From Multifurca ochricompacta (lineage: Eukaryota; Basidiomycota; Agaricomycetes; Russulales; Russulaceae), in NCBI GenBank assembly GCA_022496185.1, contig WTXG01000135.1, positions 1 to 64,000 on the forward strand: DNA of 64,000 nt. The letters are read 5' to 3'. Positions within the stretch are counted from its first letter, which is position 1. Every line of letters starts with the position of its first letter. Under the pieces are notes generated by a model. It was given only the letters and a program-made list of their open reading frames with translations, searched no databases and was not told the origin of the DNA. Shown one piece after another: positions 43,661 to 55,700 of the stretch. A program made the position numbers and the translations under genes.

Positions 43661-44574
43661 GGCACGCTTAACTGATCTGTTCTCTCTTTTGATCAGTCCA
43701 ACCTTTACTCAAGCTCACTGCTTCAAGACTTTGCCTTCCCAATCACCAGTCACAGTGAGCTTCGATTCCTTTTTCTCTTGCCCTTAACTATCCACAAGGT
43801 GGTGCACTTTATGTGCCCACCTTGATCTGTCTGGCTAGTCCCTCAGGGGATTCTTGCAAGAGGTGATGAGGGACCCTAAGCGGGTGAAACACCTTGAGTT
43901 CCTCATGTGCGCTCTAAGTAAATAGTATTCATAGTTGTAGCTGGGTTTTCGTCCCATCCATAGACTTAGTAGGCCACTTGCCCAGAAGGCTTGGGGCTAT
44001 AGGTTCAGTTAATGCTTGGCTCGATCTGTAAGCCAGGTTTAGCGACCTGCTGGTAGAGTTTAGGGTCTAGAACAAGGCATGGGTAGTCACTCCCATGACG
44101 CTTGGGCTCGATACAAGTAGGCTTGAACTACTATAGTATTTACACAGTAGCTAGAGGGTTTTGTCTCTAGGCAGAAGTACCCGCTGCTTTCATTGGGGGT
44201 CCGCCCCAACTAGAGGAAACCTAATAGTCTACTATAGTCATGGCCCCAATCATCTAGGGCTTAATCATGGACTCCACCACCAGCACTAGAGGAAGGGCTC
44301 TATACCCTTTGTCTCTAGTGGAACTTGCGGTTGGCTCCTCCATGACATGACTCCCCTTCTATTTACACAGTATCCGCCTGATGTGGCTTTGGGATCTGTT
44401 GTAGAATGGGGTTAGACAGCCTACTATACTACTTAGAAGTCGCACATCAGAGGCAGGACTTTTTTAAGTTCTGAAGCATAGCGCCACAGAGTGGATGGGC
44501 CCTCTTAAATGAGACCTGGACAACTGGTTCTAATTGCTCCTTGGAACCAGGATCAACCTTTTTAAATCATCTCA
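43661..44574 (+). mobile_element. Copia-2 long 5' leader
   Basis: About 0.9 kb without a coding region, conserved in sequence with the leaders of Copia-1 and the remnant. It includes the inverted repeat CATGGGTAGTCACTCCCATG near 44078-44097, a possible packaging or translation-control structure. No gene is seen. Confidence 0.75.
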
Positions 44575-45609
44575 ATGTCTTCCATCGTCTTCCCCCCTAC
44601 TTTCAAGTTCGACAAACTTGATGGCTCCAACTGGCAGCAGTGGTCAGTGTCTTTCACTGCCCTGCTGAGGATAAATGGGATGAAGAGGCACATCACGCAT
44701 GATGCCCCTGAGTTCCTCAATGCTCCAAAGCCAGAGGATGGAGAAAAGGATGACGATTATGCCAAGCGTTTTGCGCTTTGGTCTGAGCCTATGTACCTGG
44801 AATGGACTAGGGTGGAGGAAGTCCTTATGGGAGTTCTGGTGATGGTCACATCGCCAGAAACATACTCCCAAATTGCCTCAGACAGAACTTATCCTTCTGT
44901 CAATGCCAAATATGAGCGTTTGGAATCGCTCTATGGCTCAGTAGGTAGCATGGCCACCTACAACTTGTGGTGTTCTGTGTCCTCTTTCCGCTTGGAAGAG
45001 GGCAAACAATTCAGACCCCAGTTGCAGCATGTGTTGGATGTGAGGAGTACCCTCAAGGAAAATGGGATGGAGATCTCTGATCTCCAGATGAGCTTCATAT
45101 TGCTCCAATCCCTACCTCCATCCTACTCAGCCATTGCTGGCTCAATCCTGGCGTCAGGTCCTCCTGACCGCCTTTCCCCTCAGGACCTTGTACAAAGGTT
45201 CCTAAATGAGGAAAGCCGACTAGCCGGCCCCGCAGGAAGTGGTGTTGGGGCTGCCCTTAATAAGGCAGCCCACGTCAACAAAAATAAAAACAAAAAACAA
45301 GTACATTTCACGCCACAACCTGCAGGTGCATCATCGTCCAATGATGTCACCTGCTTCTATTGCCAGAAGCCAGGCCACAAGGCTAATGAATGTCGGCAGA
45401 GGAAACAGGACAGAGCCAATGCTGATGCAGGCAAAAAGGGCAACAAGAGGAAGGGGCAAGGCCCCAGTGTACAAAATAACTCCACACAAGTAGCTACTGT
45501 AGTTAATGGTAGCGGCAGAATACAGGAGGTGCATGAGACACCTCGCATTTCACTTTACACAATGACCGAAAAACGCAAGAAGTCGATGATGGCAGCAACC
45601 CTTGGATGA
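44575..45609 (+). CDS. gag: Copia-2 Gag
   Basis: A 344-residue frame from ATG (SSIVFPPTFKFDKLDGSNWQ), with the Copia-type Gag domain and the CCHC knuckle CFYCQKPGHKANEC near residue 262. The family reads on as a gag-pol polyprotein; here the frame closes because of an apparent 1-nt loss in the A-run near 45567. In the -1 frame, EVDDGSNPWMMDSGA continues into the protease. The run does not make a canonical slippery heptamer in the gag frame, so I take this as mutation or a sequencing gap. Confidence 0.85.
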   Translation: MSSIVFPPTFKFDKLDGSNWQQWSVSFTALLRINGMKRHITHDAPEFLNAPKPEDGEKDDDYAKRFALWSEPMYLEWTRVEEVLMGVLVMVTSPETYSQIASDRTYPSVNAKYERLESLYGSVGSMATYNLWCSVSSFRLEEGKQFRPQLQHVLDVRSTLKENGMEISDLQMSFILLQSLPPSYSAIAGSILASGPPDRLSPQDLVQRFLNEESRLAGPAGSGVGAALNKAAHVNKNKNKKQVHFTPQPAGASSSNDVTCFYCQKPGHKANECRQRKQDRANADAGKKGNKRKGQGPSVQNNSTQVATVVNGSGRIQEVHETPRISLYTMTEKRKKSMMAATLG

Positions 45610-48600
45610 TGGATAGTGGAGCCACCACTCATTTTACACCATACTTAGAGGATTTCTCTGAGTATTACCCTCACAAAGGGCACTCGGTGACAATAGGTGA
45701 CGATCCGTAGTCCAAGTCGAGGGAACAGGCAAAGTCATACTCAAAACTCGAAATAATTATGAGTTAGAGTTAAATAATGTCTTTTATATGCCTGGTAGTG
45801 AAAGAATACTATCGACAAGCTGCATCACAGACAAAGGTGGTTCAGTGGAGTTCTCTCCATCTGAGGTCAAAATAAAGTACAATAATGCAATTATAGCGGA
45901 AGGTGTCAAGGCTATGGGACTCTATTGGGTCTTTGGGAAAACTATGCAGAATCTAAATACTGCTTCCCACAAATCTGCATCAAGTAGCCTTGATACCTGG
46001 CATTTGAGGATGGGTCATATGTCAAAAGAGGCCCTCAAAAGATATGCTCCTAAGGCTGTTAAAGGCCTTAGTATAGATAATAGCCAAGTGGAAGACAAGC
46101 CGTGTTATGGCTGTGAAATGGGAAAATCACACCGTCTTCCATTCCCTCCCTCTCAAAAGAGAGCTTCAGCACCCTTGGAAGTCATTCATAGTGACCTAGT
46201 CGGTCCTTTGCAATGTACCTCAATTCAAGGGAACCTATACTTCACCACTTTCATAGACGACTTTAGCAGGACAGCTTTAGTTGTTGCTATGAAAGCTAAA
46301 AGTGAATTTACATCGGTCTTCAGTAACATTAAGGCATTCTTGGAAAACAAAACAGACAAGAAAATAAAGACCTTACACACTGACCGAGGTGGCGAATATG
46401 TCAATAGGGAGCTGAAGTCAATACTTGAGAAGGCTGGCATAGAGCATAAATTGACAATGCCATACTCCCCACAACAGAACGGAAGGGCTGAAAGGTTCAA
46501 CAGAACCATTATGGAAAAGGCCACCAGTATGCTGCATCATGCTGGTCTTTCCCTTGGTTTCTGGGAATGTGCAGTGCGAACAGCCTGTCACATATACAAT
46601 AGAACGCCTATCCACTCCAATAAGTGGAGGACTCCGCTTGAACTTCTGGATGGGGACATTCCAGATGTTTCATACTTTAAAATCTTTGGCTGCCTAGCCT
46701 ATTACACTGTCCCAGAGGATAAAAGATGTAAACTGGATCATAAAGCCAGGGAGACAGTCTTTGTCGGGTATGCACCCCACTCAAAAGGATACGTTCTTTG
46801 GGATTCACATACTCGATCCTTCGTATTGTCAAGAGATGTGACATTTGATGAAGGATCCTTCCCATCCAACCTTGCCAAGGACAGCAAGGGTAAACAAAAG
46901 GAAAAAGTTACGCCTTTTGTCCTAGAAGTGGAGAGGCCAGTCCAGCCTCTACCAGCAATAGTCACAGTTCCTCAGGCTCCTGAAGACAAGGATGCCGAGG
47001 TTGAGGAACAGGAGGAAGTGGAACCTCCTCAAGTAAATCCTGAGCCTACCACACCCGAAAATGAGCTTGATACACACGATCAAACCATCTATCAGACACC
47101 ACCATCCCAAATCATGGAACCATCTGAACTCCCCCAGAGAACCTGTGCCAAAAGACAATCTAAAAAGAATGTTGGCAAAATTTCCCAACCAGTATTTACT
47201 AGGGAAAGTCCACGCTCTCAGCAACGTGACAGGGCTGTGCAGGAAGATCTAGATCTTGATACTGCCCGTCCCAAACGTTCACGATGGATGAATCCTCGAT
47301 TTTATAATGAGGATAATGCTGAGTTCGTGCAGGGTTCTTCCAGACTTGGGCATATGGAGTTGCTTAATGCCGCAGGAGTCTCCTATAGAGATCCCCTGAC
47401 CTTTCAGGAGGCAATGCAGTCTGACAATGCCAGTGAATGGCTTGAAGCATGTAAATATGAAATAGATGCTTTAGATAAACTTGATGTGTGGCGCCTTGAG
47501 GATCTTCTGAAAGGAAGAAAGGCTATCAAGTCAAAATGGGTTTTTAAGCTGAAACCAGATGGACGGTTTCGTGCTAGGCTCGTGGCAAAAGGTTTCACCC
47601 AAGTAGAAGGGGTGGACTTCGACGAAACTTTCTCCCCAGTCGCCAGATTCGAATCACTTAGACTATTACTAGCGCTAGCTACGCTAGAGGATTGGGAAAT
47701 CCACCAGATGGATGTCAAATCGGCATTCCTACATGGCGATCTGGACGAGGAGATATATATGGAGCAACCAGTTGGTTTCGTTGTTGCTGGCAAAGAATCC
47801 AAAGTTTGCAGGCTGCAAAAAGCATTATATGGCCTCAAACAAGCCTCCCGAGCATGGAATCTACAATTCCATGCAGTTCTTAATGAATTGGGCTTTACTC
47901 GGACGTACTCTGATGCAGGAGTATATGTGTTTCATCAAAAGGAGGGGGATGATTCACTCTATGTCATTCTTTATGTAGATGACATTACTATACTCGGATC
48001 CTCCAATGATAAGATAACGTGGCTGAAGTCATCTCTATCTAATCGATATGAAATGACTGACTTGGGAGAAATCCAGTCCTACCTTGGAGTTAACATCACC
48101 AGGGATCGTCCTAATAAGACACTGGAAATTGACCAAGCAGCCTACATTTTATCTATTATTGAGAAGTTTGGGATGAGGGATTCCAACCGAGTATATACTC
48201 CTCTTCCCTCTGGCGCTGATGCACATCTGGTCAAGTTTGATGGCCAGGCATCTACTTCTGAAATAAAGAAGTATCAACAGTTGATGGGGTCTCTGCTATG
48301 GGTGCAGATTGGAAGCAGACCCGACATCAGTTTTGCTGTAGCGCGCCTTAGTCAATACGCTTCCAACCCCTCTCAAAATCACATGCGACTTGCAAAGTAT
48401 GTCTTAAAATACCTTAATAGTACAAAAGACTGCAAGTTGCGGTATTCTGGAGGGAATGGGGAGAGTGGCCTTCATGGCTTTGCAGATTCCTCATGGGGAG
48501 ATCAAGAGGACTGCCGCTCCACCTCAGGCTATGTGTTTTTCTTGGCAAATGGTGCCATTTCATGGTGTTCCAGAAAACAGAAAACAGTAGCACAGTCCAC

Positions 48601-48934
48601 CACTGAGGCCGAATATATGAGCCTCTCTGAGGCTGCAAATCAGGCAGCATGGTATAGGACTTTTATGGAGGAATTAGGATATGAGGTGTCCTCTCCTATA
48701 CTACTCCATTGTGACAACAAGGGTGCCGTGGATTTGGCATTAAACCCTGTCACAGGAAGGCGGTCAAAGCATATACCTATCAAGTACCATGCCATTAGGG
48801 GGTACATTGAATCGCGCATAATCGAATTAGTGCGAACCCCTACAGGTGAGATGCTGGCAGATGGCTTCACTAAGTCTCTACCAAGAGCATCGTTTGAAAC
48901 CATGGTAAATGGACTTGGACTTATGCTGGAATGA
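45590..48934 (+). pseudogene. pol: Copia-2 pol: protease, integrase, RT, RNase H
   Basis: Protease text (WMMDSGATTHF) precedes a second 1-nt gap near 45704 (DDSVVQVEGTG). From 45788 there are 1048 uninterrupted codons. The integrase zinc part (HLRMGHMS, CYGCEMGKSHR) comes first, then D in HSDLVGP (~134), D in HTDRGGEY (~196) and E in NGRAERF (~231). RT has KGFTQVEGVDFDETF and YVDDITILG (~728). RNase H has HCDNKGAVDLALNP and TKSLPRASF. Polypurine ATGGAGGGA precedes the 3' LTR. Integrase, RT and RNase H look functional, and only two 1-nt gaps separate the element from an intact polyprotein. Confidence 0.92.
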
Positions 48935-49205
48935 GAGAGCTGGAATCTGGAGACTTTGAATACCAGTTTCACTTTCCCACCATGAGAAAAACTCTCAACT
49001 TCGAGAGTGATGCAAGAGGTGTGTATGGTTTCAGTTTGCATAAGCGAATCACCGCAATATGCCTCTGAACACCATGCCTCTCTCACACTCAGAAGAGTTA
49101 GAGAAGTTGGATCTCTGGCTGGCGATATGCTCATTCAATTGTGATGGCAGTGTGCTCATCCAACTCATTTCCCATCTATGACCAGATGCCTTCAGCATGG
49201 AGGGA

Positions 49206-49703
49206 TGTTGAACACAGAAGATGTTCGGTGATGCTTCAGGCATCAGGTGATTAGATTAGCTACTTTGTAGATTAGATTAGATACCGGAGTTTCGGACTAT
49301 TTACATTATCTTTATTACTTTCTTTCTCACATTCCGCAGTAGCTGACTGATACACCATGTAACATGTGATTTCTGTAGTGGCCAATGGCCTTTCTCCCTC
49401 ATGTTTATTGTCCGGCACTTGTGGACTTATTCCCAGTGTGCACAGACCATTTCCCTGGCCCTATGGGTATATAAGGGTGTCTGTTTCGTCTCTTTCACTT
49501 CAGAGTTCTTCTAACCTCTGAAGTGTAAGTTCCTCTTTACTATCTACTTTACTATTAGGCTGACGTTCATATATAGAACTTTCTTTGTCTAGGTCAGTAG
49601 TATAGTTAATAGAGTTCTTCTAACCTCTGAAGTAACTTTCTTTGTCTAGCCTTACACGCTAAAAACTTTACAGTCAGTATGCTGCGCACATGCCTGTTTC
49701 ACA
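49206..49703 (+). repeat. 3' LTR of Copia-2
   Basis: 498 bp. It differs from the 5' LTR by shorter C runs near 49452 and one extra A near 49660. It contains the intron-like segment 49525-49576. Confidence 0.94.
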
Positions 49704-49980
49704 GGTACTTCCAGAGTTGTTGCATTTCAGAAGGCACGTAACAGGTAATCTGTTCCACTTTTTGTTGACTCAAAAGACCATGAGCAGTTGCCAGGTCTTC
49801 GAATTCTTTGATGAAGAACTCAATCAGGTTGCCTGTTTGATCTGAGAAGAAAGGGGCTTGCTGAGAGCAAGGAGGGGGCATCGCAGCAGGACCAGAGATG
49901 TGGTTGTTCAATGTCATGACTGATGCAGGGGGAGGTGCTGTAGTTGACTGATTATAAGTGGGTAGGGGCTGAACTGGAAG
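49704..49980 (-). pseudogene. gag: Gypsy C copy 2, gag capsid segment
   Basis: It reads FFSDQTGNLIEFFIKEFEDL and VEQITCYVPSEMQQLWKYL, the continuation of the gag cut at 43147. A solo LTR interrupts it at 49981. Confidence 0.9.
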
Positions 49981-50571
49981 TGTCGCACACAGGTCCTTTG
50001 GCATGTGTCAGTTCAGGTTCAGGTCAGGGTCACAAGGTAATCAAGGTATGCAAGTGTCAAGTCAAGTCAAGATGTCACAGTGCACGGCCAGTGTGGATCA
50101 AGGCAACGAGTCTGAATGTCGCATGTGAAGTCAGGGTGTTCAGATAGCAAGGCAAGAGCCTTTGCTGGAGCTACTGATGAGCCAAACCCTCTCAAGTCAC
50201 ATCTTGGAAGAGGGCTGAAGGGACTTCCTAAGGACCTTTGATTGGTACAAGGAGAACAGACTTAGTCTGTCCTTAGATTTATTGCAGTCTTTAAATACAG
50301 TGTAGCTACTATGAAGTCATAGTCTAGAGTCTTGTACAAATGATATCATAACAAGTCACAATGGTCATGACATCACCTATGAGATCATACTAAGGTCACA
50401 AGGTCTATGACATCAGCTATGAGATCATCAATCAGATGACATGGGAGTTGAATCCCTTGTCCAGACTATGGCCATCAGATAAGTGGATCTGATAAGGTAT
50501 ACAGTGAAAGAAAGGGACATAGAAGACAGAAAAGGGGAGAAAATGCGAAATACTAGTAAGAAAGTGTCACA
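49981..50571 (-). repeat. Solo LTR, D-related family
   Basis: 591 bp, TGTCGCACAC...GTGTCACA on the plus strand. GGAAG is duplicated (49976-49980 and 50572-50576). C copy 1 has the single empty site ACTGGAAGCAAAG near 11163-11175. It is closely related to 17901-18481 in reverse. Confidence 0.95.
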
Positions 50572-50656
50572 GGAAGCAAAGATTGATGTTGGAGCAAGGG
50601 TGAAGGAGGCAAGACTGTATTGAAACTAGATGGAGTGAGAAAGGAGGCTGGTCTTA
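50572..50656 (-). pseudogene. gag: Gypsy C copy 2, gag sliver
   Basis: It matches about 11167-11255 of copy 1. Element E enters at GGTCTTA; the remaining N-terminal gag is not in the window. Confidence 0.85.
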
Positions 50657-51235
50657 TGTTACGAACCCTGTCTTCTCCCGTTTTCTTCTTTCTACCCAAT
50701 GACGACCCTTCCCTGCCACCCACTCTTCATTATCAGATCATGTCCCCATCGTGGGATCCCTCACGTGCTCTCTGTCCATCCACGTGACCTCCTTGTTTAT
50801 CTCTGTGTGTTCGTTATCGTCTATGCTTATCAGTTATCTCCTTATCGTACGAACGGACATTTACTTAATTCCCTATCAGTAGAAGCTAGGCTTTACGCCC
50901 TCCGCTTTCAGATATTTGGGCCCACTTGACTCCGTGATTCTTATCTATAGACGCCCGTCCTCTTACGTATATAAGTCAGCTATAGTGTACACTGTAGAGC
51001 TCAGACTCGACTTATTGAATACATCGGTGCCTGTCTTCTGGACATCCCCTTTGAAACTCTGACTCGTTCGTCTCAGTGCTTCTGGCACTTTCCACTTAAC
51101 ATTGTCTCAAGGGGCAGCCCTTCGGACTTTGACTCACCTCACCCGAACTCCAGGAAGCCCTATTGACTTCCTACCTGAAACTGTAGATCAAGCTGTCACA
51201 CAAGTCGTGTGGAACGTCCCGCACCAGACGTAACA
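50657..51235 (+). repeat. 5' LTR of chromovirus E
   Basis: 579 bp, TGTTACG...CGTAACA. Diverged from A, B and F LTRs in U3 but with the same promoter and primer motifs. Confidence 0.93.
50968..51013 (+). promoter_or_regulatory. E promoter TATA box and self-primer at transcript start
   Basis: TATATAAG at 50968-50975; AGACTCGACTT at 51003-51013 begins 35 bp after it, the usual distance to a start site. The 11-mer is complementary to 51238-51248. Confidence 0.7.
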
Positions 51236-51237
51236 TC

Positions 51238-51248
51238 AAGTCGAGTCT
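51238..51248 (+). other. E primer-binding site, self-complementary type
   Basis: AAGTCGAGTCT lies 2 nt after the LTR and is the exact reverse complement of 51003-51013. No tRNA-like TGG site is present. This fits the Tf1/sushi self-priming mechanism, which also uses 11 nt. Confidence 0.75.
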
Positions 51249-51254
51249 CTCATC

Positions 51255-52768
51255 GTGGCTTCCAGCCGCAGTCAGACCCTCTTTCAAGAAGAACTCATCG
51301 AACGCAGAGACGAGCATAATCTTTCACAGCAAGTACTTGGCTCTGCCACCTGGAAAGATTTTGAGTCCGAGTTTGGATACTACGTCTATCACGACAGAAG
51401 ATACCAACCGGTAGAATACGACGACGAGAAGAGAGTTTGGTATCGTATCCGATACTCGGATAGCCGACACTCTTGGGTTACTACAGGACCCACCCCACCT
51501 GAATTTGGATTAGGACCGTGGAGAGAAAATCCCCCGGCCATTGTCACGGACTCTGAACCAGAAGAGTACGTAGAAGAACCTAGTGAAGAAGCACTGGTAT
51601 TAGCGTTGACTACCACCCCAGTTGCACCTGGAGTTGCCACGTCCAGAGCCCCTGCTTTGACAACTCCCCAGATCTCGATACAATCTACCGACACTGTCAC
51701 CCCATTCTATCAAGAAATGTCTACCATTGCCGCCCAGCTCCCAGACCCAGCTCCTCCCCCACCACCGCCTCCAGCTATGCTGCCACCAAACATTCCCCCG
51801 CCATCAGGACGTTTGTCAGGAGTACTGCCACAAACGTTTACAGGGGACCAATCACAAAGTAAAAAGTTCATGTTGGAATTCACCACCTTCAAAACTTTAA
51901 TCACGATGTTCCCCAAATCATCAACCCTTTCCAGCGCGCCAATCTCTTCCTATCGTTAATCCGAGGAGAGGCCGTGGATGACTGGACAATGGAGCAGCTG
52001 GAATGGCTGAACGAGGAAATTGAAAACAGGCGTCGCACCACAAGCGAAGGCCTTTGGGAGACCATTGCCCAGAGGTTCAAGGACGCATTCACAGACGGAC
52101 AGGCCAAGCAGAAGGCAGCCTGAGAATTGAAAGCTCTAAAAATGGAGAAGGGAGAACTGGACGCCTATGTAGCAAAGTTCAGAAGTTTGGCCAATAGGGC
52201 TGGTTATGACACAGACGAAGAGGCAACGCTGGACCTCTTCTCCCAGGGGCTGCCCAACCCCCTGGTAAAGAATATCATCCAGTTCCATCATCCCAATGAC
52301 TGGGATACATGGGTTGACGCTGCTAGACGACAGCAGCAGGATTACCTCGACTTCCAAACGCGCTTTGGGGTCGATACAAGGAAGGGAAAGACCCGCGACC
52401 AATGGAAGGCCGCCTTTGGGATTAAACCCGCGCACACCAGCCAGAGGGATCCAAACGCAATGGATACTTCTGCTGACAGAACCAGAGCACAGGTCGCCCT
52501 TACAGAAGACAAAAGGCAGACGTTAATGAAAGAAGGACGGTGCTTTCGCTGCAAAGCACAAGGGCACATGTCAAGGGAATGCCCGAAGAAGGGAGTACGT
52601 GCAGCAGAAGCAACTGTTACACCTATCCGCAACAACCCACCAACGGCTGACAAGAAAACGACGACGAAGGAGGAAAAGGCACAAGAAATATGGGCCAATA
52701 TGATGAAGGAGAGTGAAGAAGTGCGGGCCATTCTAGTAGAAAAAGCATTCGCAAAGAAGGATTTTTGA
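51255..52768 (+). pseudogene. gag: Chromovirus E gag
   Basis: It starts at GTG (51255-51257) with no ATG between the in-frame TAA in the LTR end and residue ~154. It carries the WKDFESEFGYYVYHD block, a Pro-rich linker, the capsid domain and the knuckle CFRCKAQGHMSREC. A 1-nt loss near 51897 and a TGA at 52121-52123 (AARELK expects CGA) break it. It ends at TGA 52766-52768, overlapping the pol frame. Confidence 0.88.
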
Positions 52769-55700
52769 CCAGCTCAAACCCATCGGCCTGGGCGCGAGCA
52801 TTACATGTAACCTCTGTGTATACTAGTCGCTTCAAATCTTTGAAAATACCAGTACATTTTGAGACTACACAGAGGACGGCCGACCATGACATCCTGATCG
52901 ACTCAGGAGCCACCGACAACTTTATCAGCCCGCGGATGGCGAGAACCATGGGACTGGGGATGCTGGCACTCCCCCAGGAAAAGAATATCTGGAATATTGA
53001 TGGAACTGCCAATCGAGCAGGAAAAATCACGCACTACACCGACCTTAGTGTCCAAGTAGGAGAAAAAACGAAAGTCATACGTTTCCTGGTCACTAACTTA
53101 GGCGAAGAAGATTTAGTGCTGGGATACCCGTGGCTCACCGCGTTCGAACCTAAGATCAACTGGAGCGATGCCACCATGGACAGAGATTCCTACCCCGTTC
53201 TCATCACATCATTAGGGTACGACTATGTAGCTCAACACTCGATAGTGCGAAGGGTGGAAGAAGAAGAGGAAGACCCAGGCTGTTGCTTTGCTACCAAAGC
53301 ATCGGAACTTGCGCAGAAAGCAATGGAAGGACATGCAGAGAGAACCTTTGAAGAGGTAGTGCCCAAGGAGTACCACCGGCACTGGAGGGTGTTCTCGGAA
53401 GAGGAATCGCAACGTTTTCCCCCTGTGAGACCATGGGACCACGCCATTGATTTCACACCTGACACCCCAATGGCAATCGACTGTAAAATTACCCACTATC
53501 CCAGGCAGAACAAACAGCACTCAAGACGTTCCTCACGGAACATCTTGCCAAGGGGTACATCCGTCCGTCTAAATCACCATACGCATCACCGTTCTTCTTC
53601 ATCAAGAAGAAGGATGGCAAACTTCAACCTGTACAAGACTACCGACAGATAAATGCCCACACTGTAAAGAATACTTACCCGTTGCCACTCATATCGGAAC
53701 TCATCAATACTATGCGAGACAAGTCCTTATTTTCCAAATGGATGTCCGCTGGGGCTACAACAATATTCGGATCAAGGAGGGAGACCAGTGTAAAGCAGCG
53801 TTTAAGACCAACCAGGGGCTCTTTGAACCAAACGTCATGTTCTTTGGCCTTACCAACTCGCCCGCCACCTTTCAGTCTATGATGAACCACATCTTCCATG
53901 ACCTTATTCTTACTGGTGAAGTGGTGGTATACATGGATGACATACTAGTGGCTACCACAGACAACCTGATCCACCATCGAGAACGAGTACACCAGGTGCT
54001 AGACATCCTATGCGAACACGATCTGTACCTTAAACCAGCCAAATGCTCATTCGAACAACGGAGCGTGGAATATTTGGGAGTCATCCTGGAAGGAGGACAC
54101 GTACGGATGGACCCAATAAAAGTACAAGGAATCAGGGAATGGCCCATACCTACATGTGTCAAGGATGTGCGATCCTTCATCGGGTTTTGCAACTTCTATC
54201 GACACTTCGTCAAAGGATTCTCAGGGATCGCCCAACCACTAAACGGATTGTTAAAGAAGGATGTACCTTGGCATTGGACAGAAGAACAACAGCAAGCCTT
54301 TGAACAGATCCGAGACATCGTTGGCTCAGAACCAGTCCTCCTACAGCCGGATCTGAAGAAACCCTTTGAACTCGAAGTCAATGCATCCCGCTTTGCCAAC
54401 GGTGCCGTACTAAACCAGAGGGATACAGCGGGATTACTTCACCCAGTTGCCTTCTATTCAGAGACATTTTCACCAGCGGAACGAAATTATGATATCTGGG
54501 ATAGAGAACTGCTTGCTATTGTAAAAGCGCTATGACATTGGCGACCATACCTGGCAGGAACACCTCACAAGACCATCATTCATACTGATCACTCCAACCT
54601 ACTCTATTGGAAGGAACCCCACAAAATTAGTCGAAGAGTTGCGCGCGAAGTCCTAGAGCTGGAAGAATACAACTTTGTGTTGAAACATATTGCAGGAAGT
54701 TGCAATGCACGCACAGATGCCCTGTCAAGACGACCCGACTTCAGTAGTGGCGAAGAAGACAATAATAATATCACGGTACTCCCAGAAGAGGTTTTTGCAA
54801 GGCAAGTGGTCGTAAGCCTCCATGACATGGACCTGTGGGCGCAGGTGTCACAAAACATGAACCAACAGTTATGCCAATCCTGGGTAGAGGCCCATAACCT
54901 GAAACAAGTCGACGGCTTGTGGTGGAAAGACAGGGATCGTCTCGTTGTCACCGGTGGCGACAACATTAAGAGGGGGGTGATCCATTTTCACCACGATCTC
55001 CCCTCCGCTGGACACCCTGGCATTGCCAATACATACACTCTGGCCAAACGAGACTACTGGTGGCCGAACATGAAGAAGGACATAGAGGACTATGTGAAAG
55101 GATGCGCGGAATGCCAAGCCAATAAAGTGAACACGCACCCGCATCCACCAGCACCCTTCCCGATCACACCCATGGCCTTGCAACCATTCCAAACCATTGC
55201 CATGGACTTCATCGTGAAACTCCCCATATCCCGAGGCTTTGACTCCATCTTGACTATCACCGATCATGACTGTTCAAAAGCAGCATTATTTATACCTTGC
55301 AACGAATCCATCACAGCAGAAGGAGTGGCCAAACTCTACCTTGATCACATCTACAGACATTATGGCCTCCCTGAAAAAATTATTTCAGACTGTGACCCAC
55401 GCTTCACCTCCGCGTTTGCCAAAGCACTCTGCAAGGTCCTGGACACAACCCAGAACATCTCGACAGCCTATCACCCACAGACAGATGGACAATCAGAAAG
55501 GACAAATCAGTGGCTTGAGCAATATCTTCGGTTCTGGTGCAACGGACAACAAGATGACTGGGCTGACTGGCTAGCGACGGCCGAGTTTGCACATAACTCC
55601 TGGCCCAATGGCACCACTAAGACCTCCCCATTTTCACTTATCATGGGATGGACACCACGAACGACTTGGACCGGGAAATCCACGAACGTACCCTCGGCTT

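Larger units (their letters stand above)
43148..49703 (+). mobile_element. Copia-2, full-length Ty1/Copia element
   Basis: 499- and 498-bp LTRs with GGTAC duplicated at 43143-43147 and 49704-49708. It is inserted in C copy 2 gag; the C text resumes as TTCCAGAGTTG. The LTR pair differs mainly by homopolymer lengths, making this one of the youngest insertions here. Confidence 0.96.

Noticed and set aside
44078..44097. Leader inverted repeat as a transcription terminator
   Set aside because: It is in the middle of a Copia leader that must be read through; an RNA structure for packaging or translation is more plausible but unproven.
45550..45609. Programmed -1 frameshift between Copia-2 gag and protease at GAAAAAC
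   Set aside because: In the gag frame the codons are GAA AAA CGC, which do not form a slippery heptamer, and Copia-1 is a single frame here. A lost A is simpler.
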